From Agathobacter sp. (GTDB lineage Bacteria; Bacillota; Clostridia; Lachnospirales; Lachnospiraceae), in assembly GCA_022772675.1 (NCBI GenBank), contig JALEZW010000061.1:1-54076 (forward strand): a stretch of DNA of 54,076 bases, in the 5' to 3' direction. Positions 15,233-23,562 of the stretch are shown piece by piece (within the stretch, counting starts at the first letter, position 1; the number at the start of each line of letters is the position of its first letter). Below the pieces are notes generated by a model. The model was not told the origin of the DNA, searched no databases, and worked only from the letters and a program-made list of their open reading frames with translations. A program made the translations under genes and the position numbers.

Positions 15233-17913
15233 CCTGAACTTCTCGACAATTTTCTACAACGCTGATAAATTCTATAACAGAACTGTACTTCTTCCTGGGA
15301 AATCATTTCTCTGGAAAACACAGCCTTCTGCACAATCTGCATATATTTCTTCCACTCCTCCGGGGAATTATCCGGATAGGCAGCAGTCAGTTTTTCCAGA
15401 TACTGCTCATCTGTTTTCACCCCAAAGCTATGACCGCGCAGTCTTGCATAAATTCTTCGGTTTATGCGGCGGACAGCACTTCTGTTCTTCTTGCGGCGTA
15501 TCTCCGTAATCAGAATCTCCCTGTAATGATGAATCAGTTTTATCACAAAAAGTACAACAGCTGCTACCGCAATAATGCTGATAATCAGAAGGATAATACG
15601 TGAACCTGTCCCTTGAACTGCTGCCCCTGAACCTCCTGCTTTAAGTTCATTTTTTTCACTATTTGCAGAATCGGTTTCCGACGGATTCCGGGTTTCGGTT
15701 TCTTTCTGAGTATCACCTTCTGTCTCCGTCTCTGTTTCTGTCTCCGTCTCCCTTTCTGTCTCTGTTTCCCTCTGAGTTTCCGTCTCAGTTTCCATATTTT
15801 CTTTTTTACGCTCATGTTCTTCTCTTAAATGACCGCTATTATCCGGATTTGTCGGAATATCTGCAGCCTCTTCGTATCCCGGTGTCATTTCTACCGGAAC
15901 CCATCCGATACTATCCAGATAGATTTCAACCCAGGCATGTGAATTATAATCCGGAACTTTAGCAGTAAAACCATTTTCGTTATTTTCAAACATATTTGGC
16001 TTTACTACATAACCGGAGGCATATCGTGCCGGAACCCCAAGTTCCTGCAGAATCAATGCTCCTGCACTGGCAAAATGCATACAGTATCCTTCATGTCCGG
16101 TTTCCAGAAAATACTGAATGGTATCTTCCCCTGCCGGAATCTTATCTAAATAAAGATTATAAGATGCTTCTGCAGACAGACGATCTGCAACAACATCTGC
16201 AAGATAACTGCGGACCCAGTTCGTCTCTGCCGCCCTGAACGCATCTGTTTCCTCCTCTGATGACTCATCGTTTATATACATCTCCAGCTGCGCCTTTATG
16301 CAGCGGTCAGCATAGGATTCCGTGGAGGCTGTACTTTCTCCATCATCATAGAAAAAATAATCTTTCACATCCTCCATGGAAAGTTCTGCATACTGCTGCA
16401 CAGCCGGTATCTGATTTGTACTGTTTCTGTACTGTTCTAATACATATTTTTCATACCAGTCATAAATCTTTTCGTTTTTCTCATTAATTTTTTTAATATT
16501 GGAGGAATATCCGCTTCTAAACAGATCCTCCAGTTCCAATGTACTGCGTACTCCTTTTAATAATACGGATCCTGCAGTTCTTTTTTTATACATGGAATGA
16601 TCACCGTTCGGCCATGCACCGTGAGCATCGGTTAAATCTGCAAAATACGGTAAAAAAGCATCCCTGGAAAGAGAATTTTTGTAAGTAATCTGATATTCAC
16701 TCTCCCATCCCACCGGAAATTGAGTTCCTGAAACCGAGGTATATGCATCTTTGTCATATGAGTATGTGGCTGTATTTTCTTCCGAAGCTGTAGCAGCATC
16801 ATATAACTGCTGCCCAAGTATTTTAGCGGCATACCTGTCATCAAAGCCTTGTTTCTTTGCATCCTTTTTAAAGTTGTTCTGATTTCCAATCCATTTATGA
16901 TTCCGGTAAGTTCCACTGGAGAAATTTTTTAAATAAATATTGGATGACGGACACTTATCCACCGTAATCTCCAGCACTTCTTTTCCAGTATATTTCGGAG
17001 TAGAGTTATCCACATAAGCACTTTCTTTTGAAAAAGATATCCCCAGACTTCCAAGATCTTTTACCTTTTCTTCAAGTTTCTCCTGAAAAGCGTAAAATCT
17101 GGGTGTTTTCTCCGGAATCCTGTCTGCAATACCGGAAAATACATACCCTGTTAAGGAAACCATGATCACCACAAACAAAGCTGTTGCAAAATATAAGAAA
17201 AGCTGTCTAAAACTTGTCTTTACGGAAACGTCTTTCTGTTTTCTCTTTTTTTGCCACACCACCCGTGACTTTTCCCAGGGCATGGCATACAGCATAATCG
17301 TTCCTGTGAAAGTAAGTGCTAACGCCATCCATCCCGGAACAGCATTTACCAGTAATCCGGAAAAAAATACCGTAAGATGGGGCATAATCAAAAACAGACG
17401 GATTCCGGTTACATAACGCAGTAAAATGAATAAAAAGAATACTGCACCAATCAGAAAAATCAGTGCATCTGCCCCTGCTGCCTCTGTGGATTCAAATCCG
17501 ATATAATTTGTTTCAAACTGATTGTTCCAATATTCAAGATAATCATTGGCAAGCACCATCCCGCTTTTCATTAATTCTACATGATATTTCCACACATACA
17601 ACAGGACAACTAAAGGATAGGCAGTTTCAATTGAAATTGTAATAAGTTTTCTGTATCTCCCACACAGAGGCAGAATCATTTCAAACAATACCAGAGAACA
17701 AATCAGCAGCAGCTGCAGCATCATATAACCATGCTTTGTCACATACCAGCCGGAAAATTCACTGCTCAAAAGGTAAATCATTCCCTGAAATAACAACTCC
17801 ACACATATAAAAGCACAGACTATCCTCACACAGAGTTCTGCAAATGAATATTCTGTTTTTCCTATTTTCTGTTTTCTTGTTATCTGTTTTTTCATAATTT
17901 TTATTTTCTTCAT
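15229..17913 (-). CDS. Membrane transglutaminase-like protein
   Basis: 894 residues. Seven membrane segments in the first 260 residues, an outer region, and a transglutaminase core with catalytic Cys611 (HEGYCMHFA) and His659 (NSHAWVEIY). The usual third residue, Asp in the GWVPVD motif, is Glu675 here (GWVPVEMTPG). A low-complexity linker of repeated Glu-Thr (about 705-745) leads to a last membrane segment (772-793) and a DUF4129-like cytosolic tail. These proteins are encoded with MoxR and DUF58 proteins; their cellular role is not settled. The RBS before the first ATG is weak; an ATG six codons later is an alternative. Confidence 0.85.
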   Translation of the reverse strand: MKKIKIMKKQITRKQKIGKTEYSFAELCVRIVCAFICVELLFQGMIYLLSSEFSGWYVTKHGYMMLQLLLICSLVLFEMILPLCGRYRKLITISIETAYPLVVLLYVWKYHVELMKSGMVLANDYLEYWNNQFETNYIGFESTEAAGADALIFLIGAVFFLFILLRYVTGIRLFLIMPHLTVFFSGLLVNAVPGWMALALTFTGTIMLYAMPWEKSRVVWQKKRKQKDVSVKTSFRQLFLYFATALFVVIMVSLTGYVFSGIADRIPEKTPRFYAFQEKLEEKVKDLGSLGISFSKESAYVDNSTPKYTGKEVLEITVDKCPSSNIYLKNFSSGTYRNHKWIGNQNNFKKDAKKQGFDDRYAAKILGQQLYDAATASEENTATYSYDKDAYTSVSGTQFPVGWESEYQITYKNSLSRDAFLPYFADLTDAHGAWPNGDHSMYKKRTAGSVLLKGVRSTLELEDLFRSGYSSNIKKINEKNEKIYDWYEKYVLEQYRNSTNQIPAVQQYAELSMEDVKDYFFYDDGESTASTESYADRCIKAQLEMYINDESSEEETDAFRAAETNWVRSYLADVVADRLSAEASYNLYLDKIPAGEDTIQYFLETGHEGYCMHFASAGALILQELGVPARYASGYVVKPNMFENNENGFTAKVPDYNSHAWVEIYLDSIGWVPVEMTPGYEEAADIPTNPDNSGHLREEHERKKENMETETETQRETETERETETETETETEGDTQKETETRNPSETDSANSEKNELKAGGSGAAVQGTGSRIILLIISIIAVAAVVLFVIKLIHHYREILITEIRRKKNRSAVRRINRRIYARLRGHSFGVKTDEQYLEKLTAAYPDNSPEEWKKYMQIVQKAVFSREMISQEEVQFCYRIYQRCRKLSRSSG

Positions 17914-17977
17914 TTATACGTATCCATTCAAAACCCCGTTCCATACATTATTCTAAGGGGTTTATGAAGAGTCACAT

Positions 17978-19087
17978 TTATACAACAATTTCAAGCTGTC
18001 TTAATGTATCCTTCCAGCCCTTTGTACCAAATCTGCCAATTTCCTGCCCATTCTGCATCAATACAAAATTCTCACCCAGCATTATCTGATAAACCGGCCG
18101 GTCATACCGGTATTTTTCTTCATACATCTGTTTTAACGAAATCGGTGCATCTGCCGTGCAATCCTCAAGAAAGAAGGTTAGAAACTGATACATACTTTCC
18201 TCATCATCCACCCTAAGTCTTACAACATCCTGCCGACTGCTGCTATACCATGCCACAAAATGGGGACATCCGGCATCCATCAGTGATAAAACAATATCCG
18301 CAGCAATCGTGATAAACTGTTCTGCCCGTTTTACCTGAAGGTGTTGGTTCCTGTGGGGTATCCGCCGGTAATCCAGCAGAAAAACGACAGCACATGCCAG
18401 TGGCTGACTGTCCTCACGCACCAGAAGCTCATCTGATTTTGCAGAGAGCTTCCAGTGAATCCTCTGCATTTTATCCCCCGCCCGATATTCCCGTACATCA
18501 AATATCTGGCTGCTGTCTTCACCCGGATGAAAATCGTCATAGACATCTGCGTCTCCATAAAAATTCCGTACACGCTCTGTTACCCGGACCTGAATATTGT
18601 CAAGCTGTGGCAGGACCTGTACGCAGGCACTCTTTTTCACTTTCCGTGTCAGGAAAAAAAGTCCTGTCATATCATAGATACGAATTTTTTCCAGGAAAAA
18701 CAGATAATTTCCTACATTTCCCGGAATTACTGACTTCTCATAGGTTTCTTTCCCATAATATACCGGCTCTCCCGATAGCCATTTTCCATGCAGCCTGCCC
18801 ACAAAGGTATTTCCGTATCGGATATAATACCGGATTTTCATGCATGGAATCCTGCTTTTATTCTCAGTAGTAAGAAAAACCGATACCCTTTTTCCCGGAT
18901 CTGCAACTGCAATAGGAATTTGAATTGCTGCAGAAATTTTATTTCTGCGAAATAATAGAAAAACAAACGCGAGCACCAAAAGTACTCCTTCGGCAAACCC
19001 GAGGAGTCCAATTGCAGTACTCGCATATATGAGTGCAATATAAAAGGTGACAAGTATCACCACAATCCCCAACAAAAAACTAATCAC
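17978..19087 (-). CDS. DUF58 domain protein
   Basis: 369 residues: two N-terminal membrane segments (about 2-22 and 26-46), a beta-rich region, and the DUF58 core with its signature DVREYRAGDKMQRIHWKLSA followed by KSDELLVRE. The fold after it resembles a von Willebrand A domain. It overlaps the moxR gene by eight bases and precedes the transglutaminase gene, the conserved trio. MoxR ATPases are thought to act as chaperones that assemble or activate such VWA-like partners. Confidence 0.9.
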   Translation of the reverse strand: MISFLLGIVVILVTFYIALIYASTAIGLLGFAEGVLLVLAFVFLLFRRNKISAAIQIPIAVADPGKRVSVFLTTENKSRIPCMKIRYYIRYGNTFVGRLHGKWLSGEPVYYGKETYEKSVIPGNVGNYLFFLEKIRIYDMTGLFFLTRKVKKSACVQVLPQLDNIQVRVTERVRNFYGDADVYDDFHPGEDSSQIFDVREYRAGDKMQRIHWKLSAKSDELLVREDSQPLACAVVFLLDYRRIPHRNQHLQVKRAEQFITIAADIVLSLMDAGCPHFVAWYSSSRQDVVRLRVDDEESMYQFLTFFLEDCTADAPISLKQMYEEKYRYDRPVYQIMLGENFVLMQNGQEIGRFGTKGWKDTLRQLEIVV

Positions 19088-20042
19088 GATATCCCGCCTT
19101 TTCCTTATACGATGCCGGTCTTTCTACGCCGGAAAGTATTTCATTTAACACTGCCTCCGGTGTCACATGGGAAATGCGTGCCTTTGTATTTAACACAATA
19201 CGGTGTTTGCAGACATCCAGAAAAATATCTGCAACATCCTCCGGTACAACATAACTTCTTCCATTCAAAAATGCCCATGCCTTTGCCATTCTCACACAGG
19301 AAAGGGTTCCACGGGGGCTGACTCCAAGCTCAATATAAGAATTGTCCCTTGTTGCCTCCATCAATTTTACAATATAGGTATAAATTGATTCATTCATATG
19401 AATGTCTTCCACTGTTTTCTGCATTTCAATTAACTGCCGGGGTTCAAGTATTGTGGTAAGTTCACTTGCCTTTGTCATTTTCACTCCACGGGCAATCTGT
19501 ACTTCACTCTTTAAATCCGGATAGCCCATGCTCATACAGATCATAAAACGGTCCAGCTGGGATTCCGGTAAAAGCTGTGTTCCCGCACTACCCTTCGGAT
19601 TCTGTGTTGCCATGACTACAAAAGGCTGAGGCACCTCACGGCTCACTCCATCCACTGTCACCATTCCCTCCTCCATTACCTCAAGAAGAGCGGACTGTGT
19701 CTTCGGCGAAGTACGGTTAATCTCATCAGCCAGAAACAGATTACACATAATGGTACCCGGATGATAAACAAATTTTCCTTCATCCTTGTTGTACATGTTA
19801 AATCCAAGTATATCCGCCGGCAGAACATCCGGTGTAAACTGGACACGGTGATTTAAAAGTCCCATGACCCTGGAAAATGCAACTGCAAGCGTTGTCTTTC
19901 CTACTCCCGGCACATCCTCTATCAAAACATGTCCACCTGCCAGAATCGCCGCAAATACTTTGTAAATACAGGAATCCTTTCCGGCAATGGCTCGTTTTAC
20001 CTCATTTAAAACAGCAAGAGCATCCTCATAAATCTGACTCAT
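19080..20042 (-). CDS. MoxR-family AAA+ ATPase
   Basis: 320 residues from the ATG at 20042 (GGAG eight bases upstream; a TTG two codons earlier is the alternative). Walker A is EDVPGVGKTT (42-51), Walker B is LFLADEINR, and sensor 1 lies in VVMATQNP. The arginine-finger region LPESQLDRF and a C-terminal lid (VSPRGTLSCVRMAKAWAFLN) complete a MoxR fold. It is encoded ahead of, and overlaps, the DUF58 gene. Confidence 0.95.
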   Translation of the reverse strand: MSQIYEDALAVLNEVKRAIAGKDSCIYKVFAAILAGGHVLIEDVPGVGKTTLAVAFSRVMGLLNHRVQFTPDVLPADILGFNMYNKDEGKFVYHPGTIMCNLFLADEINRTSPKTQSALLEVMEEGMVTVDGVSREVPQPFVVMATQNPKGSAGTQLLPESQLDRFMICMSMGYPDLKSEVQIARGVKMTKASELTTILEPRQLIEMQKTVEDIHMNESIYTYIVKLMEATRDNSYIELGVSPRGTLSCVRMAKAWAFLNGRSYVVPEDVADIFLDVCKHRIVLNTKARISHVTPEAVLNEILSGVERPASYKEKAGYRD

Positions 20043-20099
20043 TTTCAATCTCCCTCGTATTTTTCATAACATCTTAACTATTGGCAGTATTCCCTCATC

Positions 20100-20771
20100 C
20101 TATTCACTTACACGGTAATGTGCAACAATATCGTGGCGTTTCTCAAGGATATCCTCCTCATAGGATTTCTGATACGGATCATTATGATGAATGACATAGG
20201 AAACCCCATTCTTATTTCTCTTATCAGACACAATTCCGATATGCTGCTTAAAAATAACAATATCACCGCCCTGCCATTCCTCAATCTTACTGACATCTGT
20301 CGTAAGTGGAACCGCCGTATGCTTAAAATAGACTTTCAGATTTTTTACCCGCCTGAAATCAATGCAGCTGTCCGGTTTCTCAATCCCATAATCCCCTGGA
20401 TTTGCTACAATATCCTGATCTACCAGCTCACGCAAATCATATCCGGCATTCACAAGTGCATTCGCAACAACATCAGTACAGACACCATAGTGGTCGTCCG
20501 GATATCCGGTTTTATAATATTTGCTTTTATAAATCGGACTGGTCTGAATATAAGCCCTGGCATCTTCTAAAATATCAGTCTGATCATCAATTCCATCTCC
20601 ATCCTTATCCACACTGCTTTTAAAAGACTCAATTCCGAAATCACGGTTTTCCTTTGCTTTCACCGGTGCAGAGCTTGTGCGGAAAAAATAATATCGAAAA
20701 TGATAAACAGTAGTTGCTCCGACTGCAAAAATCACTATAATGGCAATCATCAAGGCTATTTTCTTTTTCAT
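20100..20771 (-). CDS. DUF1287 protein (NlpC/P60-like fold), membrane anchored
   Basis: 223 residues: a membrane anchor (KIALMIAIIVIFAVGAT), then a DUF1287 domain with DKDGDGIDDQTDILEDARAY, the cysteine motif GVCTDVVANAL and GGDIVIFKQHIGIVSD. The Cys and following His fit the active-site pattern of amidase-like folds in this family, but the substrate is unknown. It is the first gene of the moxR-DUF58-transglutaminase operon (51 bases before moxR), which hints at a cell-envelope role shared with them. A good promoter lies upstream. Confidence 0.85.
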   Translation of the reverse strand: MKKKIALMIAIIVIFAVGATTVYHFRYYFFRTSSAPVKAKENRDFGIESFKSSVDKDGDGIDDQTDILEDARAYIQTSPIYKSKYYKTGYPDDHYGVCTDVVANALVNAGYDLRELVDQDIVANPGDYGIEKPDSCIDFRRVKNLKVYFKHTAVPLTTDVSKIEEWQGGDIVIFKQHIGIVSDKRNKNGVSYVIHHNDPYQKSYEEDILEKRHDIVAHYRVSE

Positions 20772-20862
20772 TAATCTTAACCACCCTTACTTTTAAAGAG
20801 AACACTTGCAAGCCCTCTTTCTTCGCCATAAATAATCAACAACACTAATTTCATTAAATACT

Positions 20863-20891
20863 ATGATATCTTTGAATATGAAATACGTCAA
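20863..20891 (-). promoter_or_regulatory. Promoter of the DUF1287-moxR operon
   Basis: Minus strand TTGACG, 17 bases, TATCAT, about 90 bases before the DUF1287 start. Confidence 0.7.
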
Positions 20892-20902
20892 TAATATACA
20901 TG

Positions 20903-20942
20903 AAAAAAACCCTCAACGAATCACCATGTTCGTCAAGAGTTC
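20903..20942 (-). terminator. Terminator of tRNA-Lys
   Basis: Minus strand: ACTCTTGACGAA, loop, TTCGTTGAGGGT then TTTTTTT, just after the tRNA 3' end. Confidence 0.88.
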
Positions 20943-20949
20943 TTTTTAG

Positions 20950-21022
20950 TGCGCGATCAGGGGTTCGAACCCTGGACACCCTGATTAAGAGTCAGGTGCT
21001 CTGCCAGCTGAGCTAATCGCGC
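20950..21022 (-). tRNA. tRNA-Lys (anticodon CTT)
   Basis: 73 nt. Acceptor GCGCGAT pairs with ATCGCGC, discriminator A. D arm AGCTCAGCTGGCAGAGC, anticodon stem CCTGA/TCAGG with loop CTCTTAA giving anticodon CTT, and T arm CAGGGTTCGAACCCCTG. CCA is not encoded. It stands alone with its own promoter and terminator. Confidence 0.98.
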
Positions 21023-21062
21023 ATTTTGTAATGTTTTGTTGCCTTTCTTAAGGACAAGAGTT

Positions 21063-21091
21063 ATTATATAGTATAGAATTAAAAAAAGCAA
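21063..21091 (-). promoter_or_regulatory. Promoter of tRNA-Lys
   Basis: Minus strand TTGCTT, 17 bases, TATAAT, 40 bases before the tRNA. Confidence 0.85.
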
Positions 21092-21150
21092 GTACTTTTT
21101 TAAATTTTTTTTATTTTATTAAAAAAATATGTGAAAGAAACAATTTAAAG

Positions 21151-21184
21151 GGGCACAGTTGTCCTTCTTGCGGCTTCTGTGCCC
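21151..21184 (-). terminator. Hairpin after folT
   Basis: Minus strand GGGCACAG, loop, CTGTGCCC followed by CTTTAAATT. The stem is perfect but the T-tract is weak. Confidence 0.6.
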
Positions 21185-21211
21185 GAATCTCGGTACCGGT
21201 GATTAAAGATT

Positions 21212-21784
21212 TCACAGACTTTTCGCAACTGCTGGCTTCCGGAACAGACGGAACAACCCAATCTGCTCTAGAAGCTTTGTTACTGCAAAGAAAATAACAG
21301 AGTCTATTGGCCACATAATCAGATTTTTCAATGCCCGAGCCGGCAGAATTGCTGCAAATGCCTGTCCGTAAATAACTGTCAGACAAATTGTATTTAAAAA
21401 TACATTACAGATAAGCATTACCGTAAATTTTGCTGCAAGCACTCTCCAGATTGTCATTTTTTTCTTGTAAAAAAAGCATCCGTACAATACCCCTGCTAAA
21501 AATGTAACAAGCGTCATCTGCGGACAAAATGGTCCGGTGGGCTTTAATATGTACTTCAGAATATCCAGTGCGCCGGAAAAAATACCACCGACTACCGGTC
21601 CAAATAAGTAGGATATTATTCCATTTGGGATTCCGGAAAAACCAATACGGATAAACTGTCCATATTCAATGGAAAAAAATCCTAAAATAACGGCAACTGC
21701 TGCAAGCATTGCCATGGTTGTGAGTGTTCTGACCGATTTTAATTCCTTAGAAGAATCGGTGAACAAAGTAACGAATTTTTTCAT
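21212..21784 (-). CDS. folT: Folate-family ECF transporter S component
   Basis: 190 residues with six membrane segments and an S-component pattern: LAAVAVILGFFSIEYGQFIR, then IGFSGIPNGIISYLFGPVVG. It binds folate at the membrane and works with the shared EcfA/A'/T module, not in this window. Its leader is a THF riboswitch, which fixes the substrate class better than the sequence alone. The ribosome binding site AAAGGAGG can be paired by an upstream segment. The protein runs to LFRKPAVAKSL with a short basic tail. Confidence 0.92.
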   Translation of the reverse strand: MKKFVTLFTDSSKELKSVRTLTTMAMLAAVAVILGFFSIEYGQFIRIGFSGIPNGIISYLFGPVVGGIFSGALDILKYILKPTGPFCPQMTLVTFLAGVLYGCFFYKKKMTIWRVLAAKFTVMLICNVFLNTICLTVIYGQAFAAILPARALKNLIMWPIDSVIFFAVTKLLEQIGLFRLFRKPAVAKSL

Positions 21785-21786
21785 AA

Positions 21787-21847
21787 AAAAATTACCTCCT
21801 TTGCAGAACTCACCGTACTACAACTGGAGATAATTTTAGTCTTTACC
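21787..21847 (-). promoter_or_regulatory. RBS-sequestering hairpin of folT
   Basis: AAAATTATCTCC (21836-21847) can pair with GGAGGTAATTTT (21788-21799), which is the folT ribosome binding site. This indicates that the riboswitch acts on translation initiation. Confidence 0.7.
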
Positions 21848-21854
21848 TTCGGAT

Positions 21855-21950
21855 GCAGCGGGATGCGACCCATGTACCGCAAGAATTACTTTTCGTCCGA
21901 ATGACAACTCCCTGTTCATCCGGCACTTAACGCACATGTGCCTACTCTGC
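21855..21950 (-). promoter_or_regulatory. Tetrahydrofolate (THF) riboswitch
   Basis: Minus strand GCAGAGTAGG, GTGCGTTAAGTGCC, GGGAGTTGTCATTCGGACGAA, GCGGTACATGGG and CGCATCCCGCTGC in the order of the folT-type THF aptamer. The GCAG/CTGC closing pair and the GAGTAG and GCGTTAAGTG motifs are the class signatures. It lies 70 bases before folT, a folate transporter gene. Confidence 0.92.
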
Positions 21951-22018
21951 TTTAATTTATAGATTTCAACCCCAATAGTATATCACACTTTTATTAAAAG
22001 AAAAGTGAAATTTCATTT

Positions 22019-23410
22019 TTATGTTCCCATACTTGCAAATAATGCTGCTATCTCATCCGGACTCAGTTGTTTATTTGGATCAGACATATCAACCGTTAGT
22101 GGCTCTTGCTCCGGTATTGATTCCGGCTCCTGAACTGATTCCGGCTCCTGAACTGGTTCCGGCTCCGGTATTGGCTCCGGCTCTGGTTCCGGCTCCGGTA
22201 TTGGCTCTGAAACCGGTTCTGATCCCGCCGCTTTATCATTACTTCCCATATTTGCAAATAATGCTGCTATCTCATCCGCACTCATGGAGCGGTTTGGATC
22301 GGATAAATCCGGCATCGGAGGCAATTCTGCTGATTCTATATCTGCGGGTTCCTCTGATTCTTTTTCTTTTGCTTCTAATTCTGTTAACAAATCTGAATCA
22401 TCTTCCGGCTGTGTTGTAAGTTCAGGTTCGATTACCGGACCTGTCATGAAATCTGTATTCGATTCCTCATTTCCCTCTGGCTCTATTGAGTCAATATCCT
22501 CCGGCTCAATAAATTGCTCCGGTTCAATCTCCGACTCTATTGATAAATCCGGCTCATCCAAAATCAAATCCTCGGAAATTGTCTCCTGTTCCGGCTCTGC
22601 AGAGACTACCTGGGGTTCTGTCTGTACCGGCTGTGTAACAACTGCCTGTGATTCTGTCTGTACCGGCTGTGTAACAGCTGCCTGTGATTCTGTCTGTACC
22701 GGCTGTACGACCGCTGCCCGGGGTTCTGTCTGTACCGGCTGTACAATTGCTGTCTGGGGTGTTGGAGGCACATTTACCACAATCTGCTGATCCTTGTTAT
22801 TCATTGCCTGATTCAGCCGAAGTTCCATATCCTTCATAGCTGTAACAAGATCCTGCATCTTGACCTCAAGAGTTCTAGCCTGTACATTTTCCACACCTTT
22901 TTGTGCTTCTAGTACTTCATCCTTAAAGGAACCTGCAATTGTAACAAAGCCTTCCATACTTTTTTGTAACTGATTAATCAAATCAGTAATCTGATCATCT
23001 GCACTAATCAACGCTTCCGTATTTTCATGGGAACGCTTCACGATTACCTTTGCAATACCCTTCTGGGCATTAATAATTTCTTCTGTTGGAATTTTAGATG
23101 CTTCTTCCAGATAAAGGAGTTTGTCTTCTATCTCCTCAAAATATTTTTTGAGCATGAGATAAGAAGCTTTCTGAGACTTAAAAATACTCTCATACTGTTC
23201 CTCTCTCCTGTCATCCTTCATTTCCCTGATTGCCATTATTCCGTTGACCACAACAAACAAACACAGTAAATCTGCTGCGGTCATTACCACAAGAACAATA
23301 AACTGTTTTGGATAATTCAGCATAGTATACAATTCAGCCATAAATATCAGTGCAAAGAGAAGTAGTCCGAATATTACCTGTACTCTGGCTTTTGAATCTT
23401 TTTTCTTCAT
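22019..23410 (-). CDS. Membrane protein with coiled coil, proline/glutamate linker and two DEIAALFA motifs
   Basis: 463 residues from the ATG at 23410 (GGAGGG upstream). Two membrane segments near the start (about 10-28 and 36-57), a long helical region (about 65-200), then repeats of QPVQTE(P/S)QA and a Glu/Pro-rich stretch. The tail holds two copies of one motif: DLSDPNRSMSADEIAALFAN at about 385 and DMSDPNKQLSPDEIAALFAS at the very C-terminus. The motif resembles the N-terminal LSQDEIDALL peptide by which FliM/FliN/FliY dock partners. I do not recognise the full-length family. The next gene upstream encodes an EAL phosphodiesterase. Confidence 0.8.
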   Translation of the reverse strand: MKKKDSKARVQVIFGLLLFALIFMAELYTMLNYPKQFIVLVVMTAADLLCLFVVVNGIMAIREMKDDRREEQYESIFKSQKASYLMLKKYFEEIEDKLLYLEEASKIPTEEIINAQKGIAKVIVKRSHENTEALISADDQITDLINQLQKSMEGFVTIAGSFKDEVLEAQKGVENVQARTLEVKMQDLVTAMKDMELRLNQAMNNKDQQIVVNVPPTPQTAIVQPVQTEPRAAVVQPVQTESQAAVTQPVQTESQAVVTQPVQTEPQVVSAEPEQETISEDLILDEPDLSIESEIEPEQFIEPEDIDSIEPEGNEESNTDFMTGPVIEPELTTQPEDDSDLLTELEAKEKESEEPADIESAELPPMPDLSDPNRSMSADEIAALFANMGSNDKAAGSEPVSEPIPEPEPEPEPIPEPEPVQEPESVQEPESIPEQEPLTVDMSDPNKQLSPDEIAALFASMGT

Positions 23411-23562
23411 AATTTTCTGCTCCCTCCATTGAACATCGGTCCATGCATCATTGCCTTCGGCAATAGACCGACGCTGCATATCAAGTTTTCTACAAAAACT
23501 TAACATAATCCATGAGCCTTATATGCTGTATTTTACCATAAAAAATATTTTACAACAAGATT

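Noticed and set aside
15690-15800. CTCCGTCTCTGTTTCTG-type repeats as a DNA repeat element
   Set aside because: In-frame Glu-Thr codon repeats of the transglutaminase linker.
22620-22760. Tandem GGCTGTGTAACA-type repeats as a CRISPR array
   Set aside because: These are codon repeats for QPVQTE in a protein linker; no unique spacers, no cas genes.
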